This document shows, one piece after another, positions 47,701 through 60,901 of a stretch of 64,000 bases of DNA (positions are counted from its first letter, which is position 1; each line of letters starts with the position of its first letter). The DNA comes from Hybos culiciformis. Taxonomy: Eukaryota; Arthropoda; Insecta; Diptera; Hybotidae. A program made the position numbers and the translations under genes. Location of the stretch: NCBI GenBank assembly GCA_964007475.1, contig OZ023275.1, positions 10,519,829-10,583,828 on the forward strand. Reading direction: 5' to 3'. The notes below the pieces were generated by a model that saw only the letters and a program-made list of their open reading frames with translations, did not search any database and had not been told where the DNA came from.

Positions 47701-50700
47701 CTTTTAATTGATCTGAAAAATCAATGTAACTTACTATCTAGACATTTTTAAGAAGATAAAAGAAAAGAAGATAAAATTTAAATGACGGGGTAGACTACTA
47801 TTACTTTTTAAGACAGGAAGAACTTTGAAAGGCTGTATCAAAATCAATCATTCTGTATGAATCTGTAAAATTTTAAAAATTCTAAATTCCTGCGTAAAAT
47901 TGATCTATAAGTATATCTACTTAGTTACAAATATTTTTGACACTTTCTTTTACCTATCCTATATATGTATAATTAACCTAAATAATTATCAAAATATAAG
48001 TACTTACGTTTTTGTTTAGCTTTATCCATTAGCATGCTATATTTAATAAACAAAAATTAAAATAAATCACTTTTATTGAAAATTTTAATTTCTTAATTGT
48101 ATTATTTTGTTTTTTTTTTTTTTTATATAAAATATTTTAAATAACTTTTTTACTTAGTGAACACTGTATTTATTTAATTTATTATTTATTTATTTTTTTT
48201 ATAATTAATATTTTACTACATGTATAAATTTTTTTTATAATTAAATCGTTGTCACATTTATCTTCCCGCGTATTATATAAAATATAAAAATTTTTTTTAT
48301 GCAACAAATACAAATTTAATAAGTAATATTTTTAATTTATTTATAATTTTCGAATTTATTAATTATACTTATTTTAAAAAAGCTAATGCTAAGCTTTTTG
48401 AATTTTAATAGTTTTAATCTATGGTCCTTTTTAATTAAACAGAAAAAAAAAAAAAAATAATACAAAAAAAAATTTAATATTGAAATAAAAAAAAATATTA
48501 ATTTATATTTGTATATATTAGGTAATACCAAATGACATAAATTTATAAAGAAAACAAAATCATATTATTTCCGATGGTTCTTACAATATTTTTTTATAGG
48601 ATACAATTTATATATTTTTCTTATATTTTGAAAATATTTTTTTTTAATTGTTGAGTAATATTATTTGGATGTATTTTGTTTTAAAATTTTTTTTAATTAT
48701 TCAGTTAAAATTAATTTTATATATTATAAATGTAGTTAGTAGTATTTTATAAGTAAGTAAGTATATTATTGATTATTTTGTTATTTTAAATTTAATAAAA
48801 AGAAAAAAGAAAATAAAATAAAATTTCTAAGTAAATTTTTATTTATGTTAGTTTAGTTTTTAATTTTTGTATAAATTTATTTATTAACTATATTTATAAT
48901 TTCAAATTATTTTTAAATAAAAGTTAAAACTTATGTATGAAAATTATTATTTTTAATAAAATTCGATTAAAAATTTAATTTGAATTACTTATTATAATAA
49001 TCCGATTTTTTGTTTAGTGTGTATTTTTTAGCAAGATATTCGAGTATTATAAAAATACATTTTTTTTTTTATATTAACATTGAATTTTTTTTTTGTTTAC
49101 TTAATTTACAATACATTTAACATTATGTTTATACTAAATTTTTAATTTGAGTTATATATAAATTTATTTTTATTAGTATACAATTTAAATTCTTTTTTAT
49201 TTTAATTTTGGTTTTAATTTTTTAATTAAAAATATTTATTTAAATGGTTATATTAAAAGATGCCGAAATTGGAAATCTGAAAATAAAAATAAAATATATA
49301 TTTTAAATTAATGATGAATTATATAAATGTGATGAATGTATTTTTAAAAGACTATAGGACTATACTCATGGATAGATAAATTTAGCCCTGTTGTTTTGAA
49401 TTTGTAAACAGATATTTATATTGAGACTGTAACTGAATGAAAATATTAAGAAATTGAAATTTGTTCTTGAACAAGAGCACGATTATAAATTATTATATCA
49501 CTAATAATACTACCACTGATATTTGAATATAGAATATTGATGATTTGAGTAGTTATTAGGCAATCTCTATTAGGATTTTATTTGTCTTAATTTCTTTTTT
49601 ATCGGTCTATAATAATTTTATTAATGAATAAACTTAAATACCTAGTTAAATATTTTACTACGAACAGAGTAAATTTAAATAATATTTGTACACACTTATA
49701 GTCTTAATTATTCTAAGGGTTAGTAAAATAAAACTTCAATATTAAGAAATGAACTCAGTACTTTAATGAACTAATAAAGTAAATGAAAAAATTAAGCTGA
49801 CGATTGTTTTATTGTGAATAACATTACTGTTATTAACATACAATCTCCGGGTAACAGATTTTTACTATTTTTATTAAATACTAATAAATTAATTTTAATC
49901 TCGATTTTAATACTATTTTTCTCTCGATTTTTAAATATATTAAAACCAAGAATAAAACATGAGTAAATCAATCGAGAATTTTTTTCTATGATCACTAAAT
50001 AAAAGTACTTATGGTCATTGATAATAAAAAAAAAGAATCTCAAAAAAAAAAAAATTCATTAAAGTTCACCAAAACCTAAATTAATTATCTGTAATTTCCG
50101 AAAGGAACATTAATTATAACTGAGTATGTTAATTATGTATACAATAATTATTATCATCATTCATCAGTACGTCTATGTGTACGTATAAACATGCGTATAT
50201 TTTAAGTATTATTTAAAACTTATTTGCAAGTCTGTAGATAATAATAAAACCTCGAATTTATACAACTAAATCTAAAAGGAAATAATTAGAACAAGGTCAT
50301 CGGTCGTATTATACTTAGGAAGCTTTTCGTTTTTCTTTCAGTTAAGCTTGTCTTGATAACGATTTGCAATTAAAAATAAAATACAAAATTATATACATTT
50401 CTTATTATAAAAAGGAAAAAATTCCTTATAAGTAAGTACTTACTTATCTATTATATTTTAGTGATTATAAACATTCTTAAATATATTATAACTAACTACC
50501 TACATTATATTTCTACTTTACAGGTATCCAGTTCAAAAAAATCTGTTTTATTTTGTTTTGTAATAATTTTTATTTTAAAAAGCATGTGCCAATTGTATAT
50601 TTTTTCCTTTTGATTAAAAAGAAATACTTAAGTAGTGGAATATGAATTATTTAGAATTACTTACATAAAGTAATTTTGAATTACAAATCTAATGCACAAA

Positions 50701-53700
50701 AATTACCACATGATCGAAGCATCTATTAGAACTTTTTAGAGCGATGGAATAAAAATGTTACTTTAACTACTGACACGAAACTAAAAATTTCTTTTTATTT
50801 AGTTAAGTTTTATTTATTAAACAACATCAATAGGCAATCAGAAAATAGGTTATATAAATAAGTACTAGAGTAAGTATCTTACCTACACTTATATATATTT
50901 CTAGAATTGTGTGTGTAAAAGTAGTGGGCTCGTTTCTTACCAAGGTTATGAACAATAACTATAGTTATTGTCATTGAAATTAAGCTTTTTTTTTGTACAA
51001 TAATAATAATATTATGTTTTTATTTAGGTAATGATGTAGAATCATACGCAGGCAACTGACAACAAAATTTTAAAATACATATTCTAATCACAATAAAATA
51101 GAAACATTTTAAGTGGCGCCTAAGTGTTAATTTTTTTCTAAAGTACTTAATTAAATATCTATGTTTTCTTACCTATGTATATTATAATTAAGTGAGATAT
51201 GTATTTATTAAATATCTATATTTAAATATCTATCATAATATCTATCAAAATACCCCACAAATTGGAAATGTACAATGTAATTGCTCTGTACAACTTTAAA
51301 TAAGTACTTACTCCTAACAGTTTTTAAGACAAAATATTATTTTTATTTAAATACCTCAATCGACCACTTCAGGTTATTTCAATAAAAACAACTATTTGAA
51401 CTCAAAATAATTTCAAATCTTTTCATATGTTTATAAAGTCGTTTCTACTACTCAAAAAGAAAAAAAATTTAATACTTATTCACTATAATTATAATCTCAT
51501 CAAGTCAACGACAAAATATTAGAATGAAAAACTTTTTCAATCAAAGAAAATCTTGAAGAAAACTAAAATATTTTAAGTATTATCCAGAAATCTCAATTCA
51601 ATACCAATCGTTTATGTTCCAAAATGTATTTAAAAGTTGTATATTTTGTCAAAAATTATGTGTTTGGTAGATAAATAGTTGATTTTAACTCTGACAGTTC
51701 CAGTCGTAGATTTCAAAACTAAATTTTATATTATATCTTCAAATGCAAATTATTGAAATTATTGTCGCGGGCGTACTTATTTGGAACATTTGAATCCATA
51801 TACTTATTCGCATAATGATTAATAACAATAAATACTTAAGTAAAAATGAGCACAAAAATAGTTCAAATTGATAAATTATATTTAACCAGTTCACAAAAAA
51901 AAAAAACATTCATTGACTAATTTTTATTTTTATATTCTTATGGTAAGTACTTGAAAATTCTACATTTTATAGAATTTTATAGATAACACTGATGAGACCC
52001 ATTAAGTAAATGTTATTTCTGGTATTATTATACGAAGTGCGAAATTAAACAAGTTTTTAATATAAGTATTTAGTCTATAATTGATAAATTTAGAAATGTT
52101 ATCGCCAAAAAATATTGAAAAAGAACCATTAACCTAGTAACCGATAATTTTATACAAAAAACCAAATTGGTTATTAAAATCTATAAATATAGTGTTAAAT
52201 AAATTCATAAAAATATAATATGTAAGTATGCAGAAAAAGAATAAATAAACAAATCTATGTTAAACTTGAAAATGAAATGATAAAATTTTTACCTACTACA
52301 TACGTACAATATAAGCATGTATATTGTACTTACTTATTCATATATAGAAAATTTTTATTACTAGATTTGAAAATTTCCATTTTAGTAATAATAATGTATT
52401 TTTATCATCAATTTATGATCTAAAACACCCAACAAAAAATTAACTGATTACGAACTTAGTAATTGTAATGTAGAATAATATATATATTTTTACTTGATAT
52501 ACACTTAATTCGAATTTTGATTATAATCATCTCTTGAACATAATTTAACAAGATTATATTTTGATTCTTAGGACAATATTATTATCGTTAAGTAAAATCA
52601 AAAATTTTTTTGAAATTTTCTGGAGGGTCTAAGTACATTTGTTTTCCTAATATCGAAAATAATTAAGTAAGTAGGTATTTATATATTTTACAAATTTTCT
52701 TAAAATATATTATATACTTATATGAATCTCTGCTTAGAGTTCGATAACACAATAACTTAGTAGTTGTTAGGTATATAGGATGAAAAACTATGAATTTCGA
52801 TTAAGATTTATTTTTAGTTTTAATCGAATTCTGGGAATGATATATTTTCGGATTATTAAATAGAAAATTTGAATCGATGATGATAAGAGATAAGAAAATT
52901 AAAAAATACAAATTCGTAGAAGATTGCCCGGAGAAAAAAATAAAGATAACATTCTTAACGAATCGAATATTTAATGAATATTAAAAAATTTCTAAATTGA
53001 TAGTTATGAAAAAAAAAAAAAGAAGTGATTTTTCTAATTATATTTTGTTTATTTCTTTTTAATATTTGCTAAAGTAAGTAGTTAACTAATTTTAAATTTA
53101 AATTGAATTTTCATCCAGTTAATAATTTTTGAATAATTTTTAAAGTAATTGTAATCTATGATTTCACTTTTTTAAAAAATTAAAAAAAAATAAAATAAAT
53201 TAAAATATCAAATAATTGCGAAATTTTACCAAAAATTTTCTCCGTTAAAATAACATTTCATTTAATATGACGCACAAAAAAAAAATTTTTATTTTTTAAT
53301 TTTAATAAAATATATATAGGTATATAAGTATGTTTGTATCTATATAATTTATTAACAAAGTTATAAAGTTGCAAAACTAAACACCTGTTGTAAAAACAAA
53401 AAAAAACATAATTTTTTAGAGCATAAATATTGTTGCGCTATTTAGCTACACAAAATTTTTCATAATACTTAATAAAATATTTTTAACAATTTGACAGAAA
53501 ATTTCTATAAAAATAATTTTCAAATTTTATTTTTATTATCATAAGTACCTAAACAACAATGATAATGTGGACTTCATTGTATTTAATGATTATGCCACAG
53601 GATCGTTAACAGAGCAGAGGCCAAAACAAAATAATTTGATTAGAAACATATGGTCGAGGTATAATACATTGAGATCGAAGTTTACCCGGTTGTTGAAGTT

Positions 53701-54659
53701 TACCCGGTGCGCTCCACTAAGCTCTTGATAACATTAATTTAAAGAAAATAGATAATGGCAGAAAAAGAGTTAATAACGACTAAAGAGATTTGCAAAATTT
53801 TAGATTCTTTAACTAGGTACGTAAGTTATTTACGAAAATAAAAATGTAGAGTAAAAAAAATGTTATTGGTTATGCAATACAGGGATTTATAGTTATTATA
53901 CAACATAAATATTTTGTATTTCACGAGGTACCTACCTATGTATATTTCATATTATATTTTTTAACAATAGTTGTTCAGTTTTTTCAGTAATTAATTATGA
54001 AAGTGCGTGTTTTGTATGAATTTATTTTCAATCGTTTATAAATTTACAAATAAGCTAAAAATATGATTCTTTTTGAATAAAATTCCCTTTTTTTTCTTAT
54101 TACTATTTACAAGTACTTATATACGTTTTTTTGAAGAAAATTCTGCATTGTATACGTAAATATGTATTACCCTCGGTATTACCATACTAACATTACTAAC
54201 GTAGTGTAATGTTGCACACATAATTTTTATAGTTTTCTAAATTTACCTAATTGAAAACAATATGCAGTTAGTTAGGTTAGTTCCGAGGTTAATTCCTGTA
54301 AAATAAAAACTCGAAAGAGATTATTACAAAAAACCTTTGAAAGGAAGTAGGTAACCCATCTAAATTCCAGTTATTAACAACCCTATTTACGAGTCTAAAT
54401 CTGTAAAATCCTCGGTAAAATTCTATACCTACTCAAATTCTACTTCCATGAAATATAGATGGAATAAAGGATTGATCTTTATTAGTGGTAGAAAATGATA
54501 ATCTTTTTAGTAATCGATGGTAAAACGTAGTATTTGCGTGGATTCTATTTGCTAAAAAACCAGCCGGCATTATTTCTTTCTCAGGCTTATGTTACGACTT
54601 AAGTACCACATTAGCTTAATTTAATTGTAAAAATCTTTTAAACAATTGAATTTAAATTT
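44755..54659. other. Long gene-free A/T-rich stretch
   Basis: Nearly ten kilobases with no supportable gene. The part from 48060 to 49260 is almost pure A/T with long T runs. A 14-bp word GAAGTTTACCCGGT is repeated in tandem near 53678-53708. Open frames listed by length (45352-45546, 46551-46751, 48337-48531, 49792-50043) are low-complexity chance frames. Confidence 0.5.
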
Positions 54660-54769
54660 CTTTATTTACTTAAATATCAACTGATCTAATCTTATTCCAC
54701 TATCTGAGTACAGTTCTTTATTTACTTAAATATCTACTGTTCTAATCTTATTCCACTATCTGAGTACAG
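54660..54769. repeat. 56-bp tandem duplication
   Basis: Two copies (54660-54713 and 54716-54769) differ at two positions. Each contains CTTTATTTACTTAAATATC and ATTCCACTATCTGAGTACAG. Near identity implies a recent duplication. Confidence 0.9.
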
Positions 54770-54963
54770 GAATTCATTATTTCTATTCGAAGAGTTAATA
54801 CAGAAAGCGAAAGACAAAGGTTTCATCTTATGTTATTAAGAAAAAAAAATGATTCAGTGCTTTAATAAAACATTTAATGCGTTGGGGATCGTTATGTTGT
54901 ATTTAGTGCTATAGAATTTAGATCACTAAATGGAGTATTATATGTGTCAATACACATGCAATC

Positions 54964-55066
54964 ATTTAGATGCATCTGCGTAAATAATGAAAAAATTTAG
55001 ATACATCAGCGTATATAATGAACAAATTTAGATGCATCAGCGTAAATAATGAAATCATTTAGATGT
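54964..55066. repeat. 31-bp minisatellite
   Basis: Units ATTTAGATGCATCAGCG followed by TAAATAATGAA start at 54964, 54995, 55026 and 55057 (the last is partial), with a strict 31-bp period and a few substitutions. Confidence 0.85.
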
Positions 55067-55230
55067 TTCGTATTGAATATTACGTAATACTTAAACAAAC
55101 ATAATATCTCTCACAATATTTCAATACAGCCAAATACAAAAAAAAAAAAAAATGAGAAAAAATGAGAAGAAAAAATATTCTCTCTTTGCAACTACCTCTC
55201 CCCTACGCATTAAAACAGTAAGTATATTGG

Positions 55231-55404
55231 ATATGTAAACAAAATTTGTTATACAATCCGTTCTGTATTTACACAAAAATACATTGACACTTCTTGTCAA
55301 TTTATATGACTCGACCTTCGGTCTCGTGATATAAGTATTGACTCGTGTCAATGTATTTTTGTGTATACAGAACTCTTAATTAATAACAAATTTAGTTTAC
55401 ATAT
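55231..55404. repeat. Long interrupted palindrome with UUCG-type loop
   Basis: The outer arms are ATATGTAAAC plus AAATTTGTTAT (55231-55252), paired with 55383-55404. The middle arm GTTCTGTAT (from 55260) pairs with 55365-55373, and a 21-bp inner arm (55270-55290, ending ACATTGACAC) pairs perfectly with 55345-55365. The centre is CGACCTTCGGTC, a TTCG tetraloop-like hairpin. It could be a small foldback MITE or could form a long RNA hairpin. The 76-codon minus frame across it is not a gene. Confidence 0.7.
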
Positions 55405-55410
55405 ACAATA

Positions 55411-56599
55411 ATCTACTATTGTGTATGGAAATTATGATGTATTAAAAACGAAGAATCCTTTTACATAAAACTTTTTAGATTTTTAGCATTTTAGCATTTT
55501 AGAATTATAAAGAAGTGACATCCCGCTACTTCTTCTTAAAGAAATCATTAATATTTTCTTACTTCCAGTTCCTATTAAGTGTACGTATATACATGTATCT
55601 ACCATAATACATGAACAGTTTTGCTTACGATATTTTAATAAAAATTTAATCCGCAGTCCGCTTTATTTCATTAATAAAAAAAAACGAATTAAAACAAAAA
55701 ATTGAGAATTCCAAGAATTTTTGTAATATAGGTACGTATCTACATATTTTTGTTTTATTTTTCCCAGTTTTTCCCATTTAAACAAAATATTTAAATATGT
55801 ATACTGAAGTTGTTGTTATTTTTCTAATAAAATTAAACGGTGCATTTTAGCGAATCAATTTTTTTTTTTGTTATCAGCTTTATTATTTTTATTTATTATG
55901 TTTCGTGTACATATTTTAATCCAAGAAAATACGTATAATATACGTATATAGTAGGTCTAGGTATATATTCACATATAAACATTCCTACCTTATATTTTTA
56001 TAAAATATTTTATTAGGTTTATTATATTATTTTTACTCAGAAATATATATATTTCTAACTAAAATTTAAGTGATGAATCATCAACGAGGTTTAAAAGTTT
56101 TTTTTTTGTAATATTAAATTTTAAATTTAATATTTTGTTAATTTATAGTAATGTTTTTGTTGATTTGGATTGAAGTAGATGAAATATATGTACTTATATA
56201 CATATGATTGTAAGTCATATATTTATAAATATAATATAAAAAAAAGACTAAAAACAAATGTACTTTATTGAATTTGGCGCCTATATGCTTAAAGTTTGTC
56301 AAACACTTCAAAAATGAAGAAATTTTCATACACTTAGAGTTATCAGTCGAATCAGTTCTAGTGAAAAATACGCTTTGACACTACAAACAATCAAGGCCAC
56401 AACAACGTCAATTGATTAGTTGTAAAGTGAAAGAAAAAAAAACAATAGATATACTTATACCTATAAAATATTTGACGGAATATCCATTTGACATTCTAAG
56501 ATTTAATCGGTTATCTAATCGGTTATCTGCTATTTTTCAAAACATTCAGGAACAAAAAAAAATACAAAAAATTGATACATTAATAATTAAAAGTAGGTA
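55411..56599. other. No gene found
   Basis: A/T-rich DNA. The short frames at 56138-56329 (-) and 56412-56600 (+) show no family motif. Confidence 0.45.
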
Positions 56600-57340
56600 G
56601 GCACAAGTCCAGTCTTGCCAGTAGCCCCAATAGTTTTATCTCATGCTCGTATACATATAGTCAATGTGAAAGATGGAACCTGATGTTTCAAATTTCTCTG
56701 CGTATGATGGTGGTGCGTAGGGAACAGAAAAAGGTGGTGCGTACTGTGGTTCATACTGTCGAGCCGATGGTCATGTTGGAAGAATAAGACTGCGGAAAAA
56801 AATGCTCACTACAATGCTTGAACTACCAAGAAATCAATATAAAGAAACAGCCCAAGTTAAGTTAGGTTCAGGGTTGGCATCCACAGTCCAGGCTGGAAAA
56901 AACCCCCTCGTCTTGGTTAAAAAATGTTTGAGTTATTATTATATGTTTATTATATGTTATAAATTTCGATGTTATTTCGTCCTTTTCGTTCATTTTATCC
57001 ATTTTGTACATTTTTTCCAGTTCCCCGGAAAAAAGTTAAGAAAAGTGAACGAAACTCCAGCCTTGGTTAGGTTAGATTGTAACGGGTCGGGAATGCCCAG
57101 TTTCCCTCGCACTCAGGCCTGTTGGCGCGTTGTTCCACCCTTACCTAAGCTAAATATAATAGAACAGGACAGAAATTAAGAACTTATGGGAATTCCTTTA
57201 ATCAATATATATCTACCCCAACATGCTAATTCTCATCAGAATCGATTAAATTTTAAAAAATGAGAGAATGAAAGAATGTGGGCCCGTTGTACTAATCTAC
57301 CCAATGGGCCTTTTTATTATTATTATTATTATTATATTGA
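56600..57340 (+). mobile_element. Decayed interspersed repeat with ATT microsatellite tail
   Basis: A less A/T-biased segment with several familiar dispersed-repeat textures: GGTGGTGCGTA repeated near 56710 and 56734, GTTAAGTTAGGTTCAGGG near 56855, and GGTTAGGTTAGATTG near 57065. It ends at GGCCCGTTG ... CAATGGGCC (57281-57310, a hairpin) followed by a (TTA)n run to about 57335. A structured 3' end plus a TTA-type tail suggests a truncated non-LTR retrotransposon or SINE on the plus strand. The 125-codon frame at 56802-57179 runs through it and has no recognised domain. Confidence 0.45.
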
Positions 57341-58549
57341 AGAAAAAAATAGTTAATAACAAATTTATGAATTTTGTGAAAAAAAATAAAAATATTTTTT
57401 AACATAAAATCTTGTGAATAGAGAATACAAATTACAACAAAACAATATTAAGTAGGTACATAATATTATACTTATTAAAATTTAATATTTTATTCAAAGA
57501 TTCAAAACCAGAGCGCAGAATAAAAAAAAAAAAATAAATTTTTTATTATCAACAAGAAAATGAGAAGCTTTATAATAACAAAAAAAAAAAAAAAAGTTTA
57601 TTTTATAATAATATTTTAATGAAATGCACAAAAAAAAAAAAAAAAACTTGTCGTTAACCGCATAAAACATAAGCTGCAAACACAAATTTAATGCTACCAC
57701 ACAAACATAATATATAAATATAGATACATTTTAAATAGATATCATATGTAGATACATATACCTTAAGTATTTATTTATATATATCTTCTTTTTTATTTTT
57801 ATATTGTTATATTATTTTTATATCATCATATTTTATTATTTTTTGTTGTCGGCAGAAATCTGAGGTCAAAAATAAGGCAGAAATTTGTTTTTCGTTTTTA
57901 TAATTCTGCTTATTTCAGGGTGGCAAGCACTTAATCAACACACATACAAAGTTTTAAAAAAATTAAAAAACTTTCATTAAAAAAAAAAAAGTAATCAGCA
58001 GAAGAAAATATATAAATATATAAACTTTTTTTATGCTTATACATTCACATATAAATATATATAAATACATAGATATAAAATTGAATTTTTCATTTAATTG
58101 TATTGTGTAAAAAAGCTAAAAACCAAAAATAAATATATATATATAAGTACTAATTTATATATAGGTATATACTTATTGATACAAATACAAAAATAAATAA
58201 TAATAATAAAATACTAAAGTCAGAACATTCACCTTTTGCTTCACTCATTTATTTTCTCTCAAATAATACAGGTCGGTTATTCATTTTTTTTTGTATTTCT
58301 TTTTATTAAGTATTATTAAGTAAGTATATTATTATTAATTTTAACCAAAATCAAAACTTATAAGTATGAATATTCTCTATGAAATTTTGTAGATTGATAT
58401 TTCATTTAGTGACAATGAATTTGGTTAAAACATTTTTCCCCTATGTTATACTTTTAACTTTATAACTTACTTTCGAACTTACCTTACAACATGTTGGGGT
58501 CAAATAGGGTAATGATTTTTGAAAATTAAAATTAAAAAAAAAAAAAAAA
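57341..58549. other. No gene found
   Basis: A/T-rich DNA with A runs and ATATATA repeats. A minus-strand ATG with the short reading MSEAK followed by a GGTGAATG donor-like site near 58240 is too weak to call. Confidence 0.45.
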
Positions 58550-58690
58550 TTAAAGCCCGGTTTTCACGATCCAAGTACACTTTGTCCAAGTTACTTTGAT
58601 CAAAGTAAATTGAGCAGTGTCATACTCAACTTTGATCCAAGTTGACTTTGACACCATGACCAAAAAGAGCGTCCAAGTCGATATAAGTGT
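58550..58690. repeat. Unassigned repeat-like segment rich in CAAGT/ACTTTG
   Basis: AGCCCGGTTTTCACGATCCA opens a less A/T-biased stretch, with ACTTTGATCAAAGT (a perfect 14-bp palindrome) and several CCAAGT and ACTTTG words in both orientations. It may be the end of a degenerate DNA element. No second end was found. Confidence 0.35.
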
Positions 58691-58786
58691 AAGTCAAGAT
58701 ATAAGTATATAGATACACTTAAGAATAAAAATAAGCAATTTTTTCCCTTGCTAGATCAGTTGAAGGTTTCTGCAATCCGTCATTGT

Positions 58787-58824
58787 AGAATCGCATCCTC
58801 TAGCTTAAAAGAAAGTGAATTTTT
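58787..58824 (+). repeat. Dispersed 38-bp repeat, copy 1
   Basis: Contains AGAATCGCATCCTCTAGC followed by TTAAAAGAAAGTGAATTTTT. It is identical to 60864-60901. About 95 bases upstream is TCAAGATATAAGTATA, which also precedes the other copy at closer range. Confidence 0.85.
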
Positions 58825-59820
58825 CGAATCTTATTTTGATTTTAGACAATGATTTAAATTTAAATATTTGATCCCGAAAATAATATTTTTTTATTTCTTT
58901 ATGTGATATTCTAAATTCATTAGAAATTGAATCAGGAATGGATGTTAATTCATTTTCTTTTTATTTTAATCCACCTTAAGCAAAAATGAATCAAATATGT
59001 GTTACTAAATATGTATGCAAAAATTCGCAATAAGTGCGGCCCGGAACAAACTTGGTGTTTTTATATTTGGCCCTATTTATAAATGGGTTGCTCAACACTG
59101 ACCTAGACCCTAGAACTACATGATTGAATGATGTCTGAGACTGAAGATTAAATAAAATCAATATACTTTACTGTAGATTTTTAATAGACATCCGTATCGT
59201 CGGCGGATCTCGTTGAATGAGTAAGTTCATTTTTATCAATTTTGAGTTCGCTATTAACGAGGATATTGAATACATTCGGAAATGAAAAAAATTATTGTTT
59301 TTAGGTATTTTAAGCTTTGTCCAACTTCTTTGTTGACTAAAATTTTTTTTTGCGTTTTCTGACTAACTTATATAATACCTATATACTTACATATATACTT
59401 AACTTATTTATTCTGCAACTTTCGCGATCGATATATATCTCGATACATACTATCTTAGATAATGTTTTATATATTTTTATTTTCAAAATATAAACTTAAC
59501 GTTGCTGACCAAATTGTACACACGTTCATATATTTTTTTTACACGATTTTATTTAAAACACAAACTCTGTCAGTTTGTTCACAATTTCTTCGGTAACTAA
59601 AAATTTTTTATAACTAGATTACTTTGAGTAAAATTATACATGCATACAAAATTTCAGAGGAAGTGAGTCAAAAGTTAATTGCAAGTTGACATTCACTATA
59701 CATATTCCTATAATGTATGTACAGCACATTATAAGAACAGGGAATAAAAAAAATTATGACTGATTAAGTAATTGGATTTTATAATATCAAATTAAAGTTA
59801 GTATTAGTGGATTTAAAAAA
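58825..59820. other. No gene found
   Basis: A/T-rich DNA with no supportable frame or repeat. Confidence 0.4.
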
Positions 59821-60174
59821 ATGGATTTTGATGAAAATAATTATACGAATCAACGATCCAGATCGTTTGTTTTTCTTAACAATAATGTTAATGAACCTAA
59901 AAAAAACTGTTTAGCTCCTAATTGTGTTAAGGAGTCGGGTTTGGATTAAAATAGATTTTGATTGAAATTTGTACGTGGTTAGTTGTCGAATGAAGGAAAT
60001 TGAAAATTTAGCTCAGTCTGCAATTTAATTCAAGGATTCGATCTGTGATCTGAAAATAGATTAAGATAAATAGATTTCGGAATATAATGAAACTAAATTT
60101 ATTGAACGTATAATTAAAAAGAAAAATTTCTCAAATAAAGAGTTTGAAATTAACACTTATGTTTGGAATATCGA
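59821..60174 (+). pseudogene. Possible decayed coding sequence, family unknown
   Basis: An ATG at 59821 opens 42 codons (MDFDENNYTN ... LAPNCVKESGLD, stop 59947-59949). Downstream, a second frame reads VVSCRMKEIENLAQSAI, stop, FKDSICDLKID, two stops, then ISEYNETKFIERIIKKKNFS and FEINTYVWNID, stop. Amino-acid mix is more protein-like than chance frames elsewhere, but there are at least four in-frame stops and one frame change. No family is recognised; it could equally be chance. Confidence 0.25.
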
Positions 60175-60183
60175 CTAAAAAGT

Positions 60184-60400
60184 TTTAAATAAAAAAAAAT
60201 TTTCAAGTTACACTATTTTGTGTTTTAAATATGCACTAAAAAGTAGAAAAAAAAGGAATATACAAATATTCGTTTTTTGAGAATCCCACGATTCGAAAAT
60301 TTTTCTACTAATTCTATTTCCTCCTTTTTAGTACATATTTAAATAGTAAAATAGTGTAGTTAACTTAAATTTTTCTTTTTTTAAATATAAAAACAAACAC
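60184..60400. repeat. Diverged foldback inverted repeat
   Basis: The left arm (about 60195-60265, with CACTATTTTGTG, TTTAAATATGCACTAAAAAG and AGGAATA) is matched by an inverted right arm (about 60315-60390: TATTTCCTCCTTTTTAGTAC, ATTTAAATAG, AAAATAGTG). Arms differ at many sites and by small insertions, indicating an old MITE-like element. The loop contains TCCCACGATTCG. Confidence 0.55.
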
Positions 60401-60863
60401 AAGAAACATAAAACTAAAAAAAAATGTATTTATGAATTTATTTCCGTAAGTATTATAATTTTTATTTTATATCAAGGAATTAAGTAGTATAATATATGTA
60501 TATGTCGGAGTAAAAAATCAGATAGATGTAAATAAAAATCTGCTTTAAACCAAATTGAAGAACAGGGAGTAAGTACTAACTTCATAAAGGAATTACTTAC
60601 CTGATAAGTAAATACTTTTTTATTTTTTTATGTTGGGACAATCAACTTCTAGCAGTAGCCTTGATGTATACTAATTTTCATCATCCTCTACTTCTCTAGC
60701 TCTAATTTTTGGTCACAATCGTTAGTTTAGCTTATTTTTTTTTTGAAACAATCGATGTTAGTACTAATTTTAATTGAAATCCATTAAAACTTCCAAACAT
60801 TTAAAAAAAAAAAAGTATAAATCAAGATATAAGTATAAAGCGTTATAAAGATATACCTAATTA

Positions 60864-60901
60864 AGAATCGCATCCTCTAGCTTAAAAGAAAGTGAATTTT
60901 T
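60864..60901 (+). repeat. Dispersed 38-bp repeat, copy 2
   Basis: Identical to 58787-58824. TCAAGATATAAGTATA occurs about 40 bases upstream, so a larger, partly deleted element may be shared by the two sites. Confidence 0.85.
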
